Source of the DNA: Ciceribacter lividus
Lineage (GTDB): Bacteria; Pseudomonadota; Alphaproteobacteria; Rhizobiales; Rhizobiaceae
Reading direction: 5' to 3'
NCBI RefSeq assembly: GCF_003337715.1
Contig: NZ_QPIX01000008.1
Location: forward strand, 186,001-250,000
DNA length: 64,000 nt
Shown here: piece after piece, positions 53,117 through 60,845 of the stretch
How positions within the stretch are numbered: the first letter of the stretch is position 1
Layout of the letters: every line of letters starts with the position of its first letter
Position numbers and translations under genes: made by a program
The notes under the pieces: generated by a model
Told to the model about the DNA's origin: nothing
The model's database searches: none
The model's input: only the letters and a program-made list of their open reading frames with translations

Positions 53117-53154
53117 TGTGCGCTTTTCAACACCTCTTCCGCCAAAAGCGCACA
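53117..53154. repeat. Perfect 11-base inverted repeat upstream of DUF1403/scpB
   Basis: TGTGCGCTTTT (53117-53127) and AAAAGCGCACA (53144-53154) are separated by 16 bases. The element starts nine bases before the DUF1403 start codon on the minus strand and overlaps its likely promoter. It is too regular to be chance and is a likely operator or protein-binding site. Confidence 0.75.
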
Positions 53155-53211
53155 GCTTGCCGTCGCCTATTTACGAACGATAATCTGGTGCTGTTACTTG
53201 TTCGTCCGTCA

Positions 53212-53228
53212 TGACGGATATATCGTCA
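53212..53228. promoter_or_regulatory. Inverted repeat upstream of the recombinase gene
   Basis: TGACG-GATATAT-CGTCA lies just before ATG 53244 of the recombinase gene. It could be an operator. A start at ATG 53211 would put it inside the coding region. Confidence 0.4.
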
Positions 53229-53243
53229 TGTCAACGGAGACCG

Positions 53244-54212
53244 ATGACAGCAAAAATGCCTGACAAAGACACCAGCGCGAAGAAACATAGGCCAACCGAG
53301 CACGCAGATCTACGGAATGCCTCGGCATTTGATCCGAATGCGACCTCACGGGCCACGGGGTCGGCTGCCATGCCGAGCGGCCTCAGCGATCAGACGTCCT
53401 CCCACACGCGTCGCGCCTACGCATCCGACTGGAAGCATTTTGCCGCGTGGTGTCGCCGGGAGGGCCTTTCTCCCCTCCCCGCCGATCCGCAGGTTGTCGC
53501 CCGCTACATCCGCGCCTGCGCTTCCGGCGCTGGGCGCGCAGACGGCAGGCCCAATTCGATTTCGACGATCGAGCGGAGGCTCTCCTCGCTCTCATGGAAC
53601 TACGCACGACGCGGGTTCGCGCTTACCCGCCAGGATCAGGTGATCACCGAGGCGCTCGCCGATGCCCGCAGCGCCGCCGGCTCATCCGCGCCGCGCAAAC
53701 AGGCACTGGCGACGGCCGATCTTGCATTGATGTTGGAGACGCTCGACCGCGGAAGCCTCAAAGGATTGCGCGACAGAGCGATCCTGCTCCTCGGCTTTGC
53801 CGGTCGGCTCACCAGGAGCGAGATCACTGGGCTGGATGCCGGACCGGACGAGAGCGAAGACGCCCGTGGCTGGATCGCTCTTGGGCCCCGCGGACTGATG
53901 GTTAGCTTGTACGGCAGAACCGGCCAGCGCGAAGTAGAGATCGCGCGACAGCCGAACGAGTTGTCCTGTGCGGTGGCGGCCCTCGAGGCCTGGATCCGGC
54001 TCGGCAGGATCACGAAAGGACCAATTTTCCGCCGAGTTCTCCGTGGCGGCAAGACAGTCGGCAAGGCTCGCCTGCACGACCAGGAGGTCGCACGCCTTGT
54101 CAAACGCGCCGCGTTGGCCGCGGGCTTGCGAGGCGATCGTGTGGAAGCACCAACGGCCGACCGGTTTTCGAGCCGCTCACTACACGTGAAGGTGACGTCC
54201 GGAAGCAGCTGA
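53244..54212 (+). pseudogene. Truncated tyrosine recombinase (integrase)
   Basis: A 322-residue frame (or 333 from ATG 53211) with an N-terminal SAM-like core-binding domain (TRRAYASDWKHFAAWCRREG, VVARYIRACAS) and the start of the catalytic domain (RDRAILLLGFAGRLTRSEI, the first catalytic Arg region). The frame then ends at DRFSSRSLHVKVTSGSS where relatives have HSLRAG, a second Arg/His set and the Tyr nucleophile. None of these C-terminal residues can be found in any frame up to 54330. It is probably inactive, although an accessory DNA-binding role remains possible. Confidence 0.75.
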
Positions 54213-54429
54213 CGACGACCGCACATTGGCCATGCTTATGCCGAACTGATCTGCCACGAGCGACGCGGCGGTCACCACGCCCTCTCGTCGGAACGTGGCA
54301 GCGGAGGAGATTTGTCGCTGATGTCGAAGGTCGGTGAGGCTGACTGTGACTGTTCACACCAGCAATCGTAAACCCTTTTGGGGTATAGGGGATCGCTCGC
54401 CCAAACGAAGCGTCAATGAAGGAATGGCC

Positions 54430-54573
54430 ATGTCCAACGTCATCGAGTTCAAACGACCGCCGAAGCCGAAGGAAAAGAAGAAGCTGCAGCCGTTTGCCCG
54501 GAGGGCCTTGTTGTCTGCCGGCATCTGTCTGGCCTTTGCTCTCATCTGGGCGTACTACGCCTATCTAGCCTGA
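54430..54573 (+). CDS. Small single-helix membrane protein
   Basis: A 47-residue protein with a basic, Pro/Lys-rich N-terminus (KRPPKPKEKKKLQPF) and one C-terminal hydrophobic helix (LSAGICLAFALIWAYYAYL). ATG 54430 has an AAGGA site six bases upstream, which decides it over ATG 54424 and upstream codons. Similar short proteins are common in rhizobia but have no known function. Confidence 0.7.
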   Translation: MSNVIEFKRPPKPKEKKKLQPFARRALLSAGICLAFALIWAYYAYLA

Positions 54574-54716
54574 CGGTGCGATCGGTGGTCGCAGTCGTCG
54601 AAAGCCCTTCCCTGCTCTTGCCGGACACCCCATCTACGCGGATGGTAGCGCTTGCAAGTCTTGCAGCTGGCCAATAGCTTCTCATCTGTCCCTCGAGCCC
54701 GCCGCAGTTCAACTCC

Positions 54717-55457
54717 ATGCAAGCCTACATAAGAAGTCTCGCCGATCGTCACCGGACCGAAGCCAGTGACCGCCATCTCGCTTTCTATCTGACCTTTGTT
54801 GCGGGCGCGGCCAATGCCGGCGGCTTCATGGCCGTCCAGCAATACACGTCGCACATGTCCGGCATGGTTTCGTCGATGGCCGACAACCTCGTTCTCGGAA
54901 ACGTAGGGCTATTTCTCGGCGGCGTCTCCGCGCTCCTGGCCTTCATTTTCGGCGCCGCCACGTCGGCAATCCTGATCAACTGGGCAAAGCGCAAGGATCT
55001 TCACTCCCAGTATGCCTTGCCGCTCGCCTTCGAAGCTGTGGCCATGGCCGCCTTCGGGCTTTCAGGTCTGCTGGACGGAGTTCTGACAGCCGTTACCGTC
55101 GCCCTCCTCTGCTTCATCATGGGTCTACAGAACGCCATGATCACCAAGCTCTCCGGTGCACGTATCCGAACAACCCACGTGACCGGTCTCGTGACGGACG
55201 TCGGGATTGAGATCGGCAAGCTCTTCTATCGAAACAGCCCGACCGTCCTTGGTCGTCCCCCGGTGATGGCAGACCGCGACAAACTCGGCCTGCTTTCCAC
55301 CCTGATCAGCCTCTTTTTCATCGGCGGCATCTGCGGCGCAGTGCTCTTCAAGACGTTCGGCATTCCTGCGGCGATGGTTCTCGCGTTGCCGCTCATGCTC
55401 TTTGCCGCCTTTCCGCTGGTCAGTGATCTCCAATCGATCCGACAGCGCTGGACCTGA
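54717..55457 (+). CDS. DUF1275 (YoaK-type) membrane protein
   Basis: A 246-residue inner membrane protein with six or seven helices. The N-terminal LAFYLTFVAGAANAGGFMAV and SHMSGMVSSMADNLV, the central FIMGLQNAMITKLSGARIRTTHVTG split around the loop, and TDVGIEIGKLF are DUF1275 hallmarks. Function is unknown. It is convergent with repC; the last 38 bases of the two genes overlap tail to tail. Confidence 0.85.
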   Translation: MQAYIRSLADRHRTEASDRHLAFYLTFVAGAANAGGFMAVQQYTSHMSGMVSSMADNLVLGNVGLFLGGVSALLAFIFGAATSAILINWAKRKDLHSQYALPLAFEAVAMAAFGLSGLLDGVLTAVTVALLCFIMGLQNAMITKLSGARIRTTHVTGLVTDVGIEIGKLFYRNSPTVLGRPPVMADRDKLGLLSTLISLFFIGGICGAVLFKTFGIPAAMVLALPLMLFAAFPLVSDLQSIRQRWT

Positions 55458-56715
55458 CCCCCTCGTTCGGTCGTCTCGCGCCGGAGACATGTGATCCGCC
55501 GTGCAATTGGGCATCACCCCTCGCTTTCATAAGTGCTGACAGCATCGGGCCGACCGAAAAGACGCCACGACGTGCTTTCGCGGTCAGGTCCCTGAGATAG
55601 CCGCCGGCGGTATTGATATGCCCGGTGCGTTCGAGGATGCAGGCCATGACGGTTGCGGCATTTTCCGGTCCCATAGCCTCGCAGGCTTCTTGATAGGCTG
55701 AGGGACTGACGCCGAGCATGGATCGGACAACGATTGCTGCTGATATGAGATCCCGCCAGCTGCCGATCGTGCCTCCCGGGCCGTACATCGTGATATCGGG
55801 GCAGGCCCTGAGCACCAGACCGAGGGGAAAGATGGTTTGTCGAGTTTGAAGCTCGGTCAAGTGACTTGGCGATTCTTCTCCAGGCAGCGTTTCCAGAGCC
55901 CGTTCAGATTCATTGATGGAATCGGATTCTGGATTCTCTATGTGGTGCTCATTCTGGCGGTCATTGGTGCTCGAATTTTCGGAATTCAGATGGATTTCCA
56001 GCAGTTTGACGAGATAGGTGCGAAATTCGTCGAGAGCATGAACCGCGGCCTCCAGTTCTGGAGCGGGGGAAGCACGTCCGATCACGGTGGAGAGCTCCAG
56101 ATAACGCTGCTCGAGCGTTTGCCAATCACCGGGAGTTCCAGCAGCAATGGCGGCGGACATCAATTTGGCGATGTCCCTGCGTGCGAGCGAAAACCGCTCC
56201 CGCAAGAGACGGAGGCGCTGGCGTTCCGCGACGACGCGTTGGGCCATTCGCGCGAACTCCTCTGCCCTGGCGACGAGCGGCGCGAGGCTGAAGCCGTAGG
56301 CCTGCTCGATTGCACCGCTTCTGTCCTTTCGGGCGAAGCGCTTCCCATTCGGGCTGTCCTTGCGGATGACGATCCCTGCATCGACAAGGGCAGCGAGATG
56401 CCGGCGCAGCGTGGAACCGGCGATGCCGTGGGCCCTGATGCTCAGCTGGGCATTCGAAGGGAAGACGACGAGGCGTCCGCCCTCGCTGAGCTGTTGCTCG
56501 GGGTAAAAGGAAAGCAGCGCATGGAGAACCGCGAGCGCTCTGTCGCCGAGACCCAGCAAGGCGCGTGCCTCGCTGATGTCACGAAAGACATGCCACTTGT
56601 CGACTGCATTCTGGTTTGAAGATCTTGCTATATCGAGTTGGCCTTTGAGCAAGGCAAGCGTCATCGGCCGCCGCCCGAAAGGCGTCGTCACACTTCCACG
56701 TTCCACTTCTTTCAC
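55420..56715 (-). CDS. repC: Replication initiator RepC
   Basis: A 431-residue RepC, the initiator of repABC replicons. The N-terminal motif TTPFGRRPMTLALLKGQ and the winged helix (LVVFPSNAQLSIRAHGIAGS, RRHLAALVDAGIVIRKDSPNG split) are diagnostic, as is DVMYGPGGTIGSWRDLI-like DITMYGPGGTIGSW. A central polar stretch, ENSSTNDRQNEHHIENPES, covers the AT-rich DNA that acts as the origin in this family. It follows repB after 144 bases that hold the antisense RNA gene. Extra C-terminal sequence overlaps the DUF1275 gene. Confidence 0.96.
   Translation of the reverse strand: MKEVERGSVTTPFGRRPMTLALLKGQLDIARSSNQNAVDKWHVFRDISEARALLGLGDRALAVLHALLSFYPEQQLSEGGRLVVFPSNAQLSIRAHGIAGSTLRRHLAALVDAGIVIRKDSPNGKRFARKDRSGAIEQAYGFSLAPLVARAEEFARMAQRVVAERQRLRLLRERFSLARRDIAKLMSAAIAAGTPGDWQTLEQRYLELSTVIGRASPAPELEAAVHALDEFRTYLVKLLEIHLNSENSSTNDRQNEHHIENPESDSINESERALETLPGEESPSHLTELQTRQTIFPLGLVLRACPDITMYGPGGTIGSWRDLISAAIVVRSMLGVSPSAYQEACEAMGPENAATVMACILERTGHINTAGGYLRDLTAKARRGVFSVGPMLSALMKARGDAQLHGGSHVSGARRPNEGVRSSAVGSIGDH
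55871..55936. other. Candidate oriV in repC with clustered GANTC sites
   Basis: Five GANTC sites (55871, 55907, 55919, 55925, 55932) fall in 66 bases, four of them in 30. GANTC is the target of the cell-cycle methylase CcrM in alphaproteobacteria. The cluster lies in the AT-rich middle of repC, where repABC origins have been mapped. Confidence 0.6.
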
Positions 56716-56765
56716 CTTTGATCAGGCAAAAGACGTCCGCTCACCAAAATCGGTGCCAAAGACTC

Positions 56766-56794
56766 TTGACTATGAATCGTGGAAATGAGAATCT
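56766..56794 (+). promoter_or_regulatory. Promoter of the repABC antisense RNA
   Basis: TTGACT (56766-56771) and GAATCT (56789-56794) are 17 bases apart on the strand opposite to repABC, within the repB-repC gap. The -10 is weak but follows TGA, an extended element. The position matches the ctRNA promoter of other repABC replicons. Confidence 0.55.
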
Positions 56795-56800
56795 CAGCTT

Positions 56801-56850
56801 GCTACACCTGAGAAGGGCTTCCACGACGGCAACGTTTGGGGGCCTTTTTC
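56801..56850 (+). ncRNA. Antisense RNA (ctRNA/incA) controlling repC
   Basis: A transcript of about 50 bases is predicted in the repB-repC gap on the opposite strand. Its end carries a stem (AAGG-CTTCC against GGGGG-CCTT, with G-U pairs and one bulge) with loop ACGACGGCAACG, then CTTTTTCTTTT, a typical intrinsic terminator. In repABC plasmids this RNA pairs with the repC leader and limits copy number. Its exact ends are estimates. Confidence 0.65.
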
Positions 56851-56859
56851 TTTTGCGCG

Positions 56860-57846
56860 CTAATCTCCTTCGTTCGTCATTTCGTCCATGAACTCGGCAT
56901 AGAACCGGTCCAGGTTATCCGACAGGTACTTGCCGAAGCGCGAAGCGTTCTTCGCCTTCATCGCGAGCGTGAACGCTTTGCCGGTATTCGATATCTGCGC
57001 AGAAACACCCTTGTCGGACGGCTGCCAGAGCAGCTTCGCGGCGGGCATCTCCGTCTTCTTGACGGCTTTGCCGGAGCGGTTGAGGGCCGAAAACAGGGCG
57101 TTGAACCGTTCATCACTGTCGAGCTTCGCGAAGTCTGCGTCCTGCGTCAGGGCTTGCACCTTCTCGCCGTTCGATGCCTTCCCGACCAGAAGCGAGAGTT
57201 CGACCCAGCGCTCGCGTCCGACGGACGGGGCAGGGCCAATACGCTCGACAACATCGGCCGGGATGCGATCGGTGACAGACATCATTTTCGATACGGTCGC
57301 CTGATTGGCCGCCAGCGCCGAGCAGATGACGCTGCGGTCGTAGCCGAGATCGAAGAGGCGGCGCGCAAAGAGCGCACGCTCGATGAACGTCAAATTCGCC
57401 CGGGCCGAGTTCTCCTGACCCTGGGCGATGACGTGGGACTTGTCGTCCAGTTGCTTGATGACGGCCCTGACGGGACGGCTGAGCTCGCGGGCTGCGCGCA
57501 CACGACGATGGCCGAAGACCACCTGGTAGTGACCGGAGAGGGTAGGGTGCGGCCGCAGAAGAACAGGCGTATCCTGTCCCCGCTCCGCAATCGCCTGCTT
57601 CAGTTCCTCGAACTGTTCGGACGCATCCTCGAGGCGGTCGGAGACGAAGGATCCCTCGATCAGCTTGGGATCGATCTCGACAACGGCTTCCCCTTCCAGG
57701 AACTTGTCGGCCTGTTTTGCCAACTCGTCCAGCGACCGGATCATGTTCTTGGACGCACCGCGCATGGGGTAGGCGGTGTTGGCAGATTGCGGGCTTGGCG
57801 CGCTCTCGGGCGCAACCAGTCCAGCCAAAAGATTCTTGCGTGCCAT
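56860..57846 (-). CDS. repB: Partition protein RepB (ParB family)
   Basis: A 328-residue ParB-type centromere-binding protein. The arginine box VFGHRRVRAARELSRPVRAV, the helix-turn-helix LGYDRSVICSALAANQATVSKM split in two, and the N-terminal MARKNLLAGLVAPE are typical of RepB. Residues VELSLLVGKAS onward form the dimerisation part. It starts 70 bases after repA, with a parS site between them. Confidence 0.96.
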   Translation of the reverse strand: MARKNLLAGLVAPESAPSPQSANTAYPMRGASKNMIRSLDELAKQADKFLEGEAVVEIDPKLIEGSFVSDRLEDASEQFEELKQAIAERGQDTPVLLRPHPTLSGHYQVVFGHRRVRAARELSRPVRAVIKQLDDKSHVIAQGQENSARANLTFIERALFARRLFDLGYDRSVICSALAANQATVSKMMSVTDRIPADVVERIGPAPSVGRERWVELSLLVGKASNGEKVQALTQDADFAKLDSDERFNALFSALNRSGKAVKKTEMPAAKLLWQPSDKGVSAQISNTGKAFTLAMKAKNASRFGKYLSDNLDRFYAEFMDEMTNEGD

Positions 57847-57900
57847 CTATTCTCTCCGCTTCTCGCGCATCACTCTGAAAACAAACGCGAAAACCTTGTT

Positions 57901-57916
57901 TTTGTCGGCTGACAAC
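57901..57916 (-). other. parS centromere site between repA and repB
   Basis: GTTGTCAGCCGACAAA on the minus strand matches 9 of the 10 fixed positions of the repABC centromere consensus GTTNNCNGCNGNNAAC (only the last base differs). It begins directly after the repA stop codon, the usual place for one parS copy in this family. Confidence 0.8.
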
Positions 57917-59125
57917 TCAGCGTCCCCACGATTTGTGGATCAGATCGCAGATTTCGCTGTTCACCCCTTCGAGCGATTCCATCGCCCTTTCATAAGTGGA
58001 ACGGGTCATCTGATTCTTGTCGATTTCGTAGAGCGTCTGCTTGGTGATTCCGGCATCGGACACCGCCGTGGACTTCAGCATATGGTTCTTCAGCACATAT
58101 TGGTGGAAGAGGGTCTGCATGAATCCGACCATTTGGGCCTGTGGAACATCCATCGGCTCATAGCGGGTGATCAGGTAGCGGTACCATTCGAGATTGACCT
58201 CGGCACCGGCGTCGCGGATGGGCTTCAGGATTCCACCGAGCATCAGCAGAAACTGTCCCATCGACATGACGTCGAGCATCTGCGGATGAATGGTGATCAG
58301 GACGCTCGTTGCGGCCGTGAGTGCCGTGATCGTCAGATAGCCGAGCTGAGGCGGGCAATCGATGACGACGACATCGTAGCGGTCATCGACTTCCGACAGC
58401 GCCCGCGAGATGCGCGTAAAGAAGGTCTTTCCCTCGTTCGACGAACGGTTCGACATCGCAAGCGGCGTATCGTACTCGAACTCCTGCAGTTCGAGATTGG
58501 CCGGCACGATATCGAGACCCGGGAAGTTGGTCGGCTGAATGATCTCGGCAATCGAGCGCTTTTCGTCGTCGTAGCGGATCGCTTCGTAAAGCGACGGCAT
58601 CTGGTCGAGCTCGGGCTGGAAACCGTGGAGCGAAGAGAGCGATGCCTGCGGGTCGAGGTCGACCGCGAGCACGCGGTGGCCGGTTAGTGCGAGATACTGC
58701 GCAAGGTGTGCGGCAGTCGTGGTCTTGCCCGAACCGCCCTTGAAGTTGACGACCGCGATCACTTGCAGCCGTTCTCCCGCACGGCGATGCGGGACGTAGT
58801 TCTTGGATTCCGACCGTCCGTGTTGATCCAGATAGTAGCGGAGCTCCATCATCTGCTCGGCCGTATAGGAACGGCGCCCCGAAGACGAGGTCTGGGGGAG
58901 GGGGCCTTTGCCCTCCAGATGGAGCTTCTTCAGCGTACTCTGCGAGACGCCGATATAGTTGGCGACCTCTGCGAGCGAAAACGAGCGGAGGTTCTTGCGC
59001 GCATTGGGCGGAAAACGCTGCACGCTGAGCAGGTGCAGTTTCTTGGAAATCAGGTCGCCCTGTTCGAGGATGAGATCCTCGAAGTGCAGGGAGTCGTCGA
59101 CAGCCAATGAAGGGTTGGTGCTCAT
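57917..59125 (-). CDS. repA: Partition ATPase and repressor RepA (ParA family)
   Basis: A 402-residue ParA-type protein with an N-terminal helix-turn-helix (FSLAEVANYIGVSQSTLKKL) and the deviant Walker A motif VVNFKGGSGKTTTAAHLAQY. Walker A' and B regions VLAVDLDPQASLSSLHG and VVVIDCPPQLGYLT are intact. It represses its own promoter and drives partition with RepB and parS. It is the first gene of repABC; a large inverted repeat lies directly upstream. Confidence 0.97.
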   Translation of the reverse strand: MSTNPSLAVDDSLHFEDLILEQGDLISKKLHLLSVQRFPPNARKNLRSFSLAEVANYIGVSQSTLKKLHLEGKGPLPQTSSSGRRSYTAEQMMELRYYLDQHGRSESKNYVPHRRAGERLQVIAVVNFKGGSGKTTTAAHLAQYLALTGHRVLAVDLDPQASLSSLHGFQPELDQMPSLYEAIRYDDEKRSIAEIIQPTNFPGLDIVPANLELQEFEYDTPLAMSNRSSNEGKTFFTRISRALSEVDDRYDVVVIDCPPQLGYLTITALTAATSVLITIHPQMLDVMSMGQFLLMLGGILKPIRDAGAEVNLEWYRYLITRYEPMDVPQAQMVGFMQTLFHQYVLKNHMLKSTAVSDAGITKQTLYEIDKNQMTRSTYERAMESLEGVNSEICDLIHKSWGR

Positions 59126-59141
59126 TATGCGCTTGCTCTCA

Positions 59142-59182
59142 AATAACGGTATTCAGGCAATTCTAGCCTCGTAACCGTTATT
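59142..59182. promoter_or_regulatory. Candidate RepA operator upstream of repA
   Basis: AATAACGGT (59142-59150) and ACCGTTATT (59174-59182) form a perfect 9-base inverted repeat with a 23-base spacer, 17 bases before the repA start. RepA is known to bind palindromes at this place and to repress repABC. Confidence 0.75.
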
Positions 59183-60126
59183 ATCCGCGATTCTCTGCAA
59201 GAGACAAGGCAGGCCGCAATATGAGCTGGTCGACGCGATTGCCAACACGGCGGGGCGACGATGCGAAAACGACGGATTCCGCATGTGTTTCCATCGCTTA
59301 CGAGAATAGCTCGCCGGCGGCGAGGCTCTATAGTATGGCCGGTTTCCGATAGCCGCCGGGCCTGCTCCTGCTGCGATATGATGGCCCGGGCGGACTGAAC
59401 CGTTGCGACTCACCCGACTCATCCGGTGCGACTCGGTCGGCGGCTCGCGCTCATTCTGGCGATTTGATCGCGTTTTTCCAGCCGTGTTGCCGGCCCTGTT
59501 CCGCAAGGATAAGCGAGGGGTTCTACCGGCACCGTTCGGCAGCGAACGCGCTCCAAACAGGTTCTGGATGGCGCCGGTCCCCCGAGGGGGCAAGCCCGTT
59601 GGCGATCTTGCCCGTCCGCCGCGACGATGCTCGTCGGGATCTGGAGGATCGGGTTGTATTCGATGTGCTCAGCGTGACGGTGCTCCGGGAAAAGCCAGGT
59701 TGAGGCTAGTCTGCTCTTGCGGTGGCACGCGAAAAGAGGGATCATTTCGTGGCTTGCGGCGGGCTGCGATGACAGGGACTTAGGTTGATCCTGGCGCCGA
59801 CAGGCAGATTCCCCGAGTAAGGCACATTATCGTTCGTTATTCTTGGACGACGGGCCGTGCGGTTTCCCCGATATTTTGACAATCAGCCGCACAGGCTGCG
59901 CCAGGCCGCAAGCCAAACGGTATCCGCAGGCATATGCGACGTTGCGCTCAGCCGAGGGCACGACTTCGATAATCAGCTGGCGGCGCGCGGCGTCATCTAA
60001 AACCAGTCGGTGGGGGCAAGGCGTCGTATATCATGAGCCCGCCGTTGACCATCCGGCCAACACGAGTACGGGGGAGGAGTTCGCACTTTATCAGCAGGGC
60101 TCCTGGCAGCAGGGTTTTCGGGCCTG
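59183..60126. other. Long gene-poor region upstream of repA
   Basis: About 940 bases between the repABC promoter and the pyridoxal kinase remnant. Open frames exist on both strands, but none has a good ribosome binding site, plausible codon use or a recognised motif. No insertion sequence ends or tandem repeats were seen. Confidence 0.5.
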
Positions 60127-60690
60127 TTATTCCGGCTTGCCCGCACGGCTCGGCGCGCGGGAGGTTAGCGTCTGGGCCGTTTCGACCGCGTGGGTCAGGG
60201 CGAACCCGTGCCCCAGTCCCGCGACGATCATGCCGGCGAATAGGTCGCTGGTACCGGGCAATGCGATCGGCAGATGTACCGTCGGGTGACGGCTGATGCC
60301 GCCGGGGCCGAGGATGGCGCTTTCGATATGGCTGTCGAGTGTGTCCTCCAGAGTGCAGCCGGTGGCGATCAGTCGAGCTTCCGTCGCGATGTGCAGGACC
60401 TGCCTTGCGGTTTTCAGGTCCGCGGGTGTCGCGATCTCTCGGCCGGTCAGCCAGGTGAGCTCGAACGGGTTCGGTGTGGCGATGTCGGCCATCGGCAGCA
60501 GTCGCTCGCGCATCACGTCGACAATGGTCTCGGGTACATAGAGACCGGGACCGGCATCGCCCATTATCGGGCCGCAAAGATAGATGAGGTCGGGGTTCGC
60601 CGCCTTCGCCTCGGCTATGCGGCGCTGGACGAGGCGCAGATCCTCCGGGCGGTACGGATCCTCCCGCGAAGCTGGCCCGGCTGAACTGGT
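60127..60690 (-). pseudogene. 5'-truncated pyridoxal-kinase-like gene
   Basis: The frame reads as the C-terminal two-thirds of a PfkB/PdxK-type kinase: LVQRRIAEAKAANPDLIYLC, GPGLYVPETIVDVMRERLLP, MADIATPNPFELTWLTG and the anion-hole motif PGTSDLFAGMIVAGL with the catalytic Asp. The expected N-terminal 70-100 residues with the substrate-binding motifs are missing. Upstream in-frame sequence (to 60864) is unrelated and overlaps the promoter and start of the divergent dehydrogenase gene. It is probably a remnant left by a deletion or insertion. Confidence 0.7.
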
Positions 60691-60785
60691 TAGCAGCGAC
60701 CTCTTGGCGGGGTGGACCGTCCCGCCTGAACCGTTCGCCGCATCGTTCCACCGTGCCAGCGTCGGTCTGCTCAAAAAAATAAAAA

Positions 60786-60816
60786 ACATTTGCGCCGATC
60801 GCGAAATGTCTATAAT
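60786..60816 (+). promoter_or_regulatory. Promoter and palindrome of the sugar operon
   Basis: A perfect TATAAT -10 box (60811-60816) follows the inverted repeat ACATTT-(12)-AAATGT (60786-60791 and 60804-60809). The -35 is weak (TTTGCG at 60789-60794, 16 bases upstream) and lies in the palindrome, which suggests repression by a regulator encoded outside this window or activation. Confidence 0.6.
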
Positions 60817-60845
60817 CATAAAAAACATACTGTCTGGGAGGACAA

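Noticed and set aside
59403..59783. A 126-codon frame in the gap upstream of repA
   Set aside because: There is no ribosome binding site or family motif, and composition is that of random GC-rich frames.
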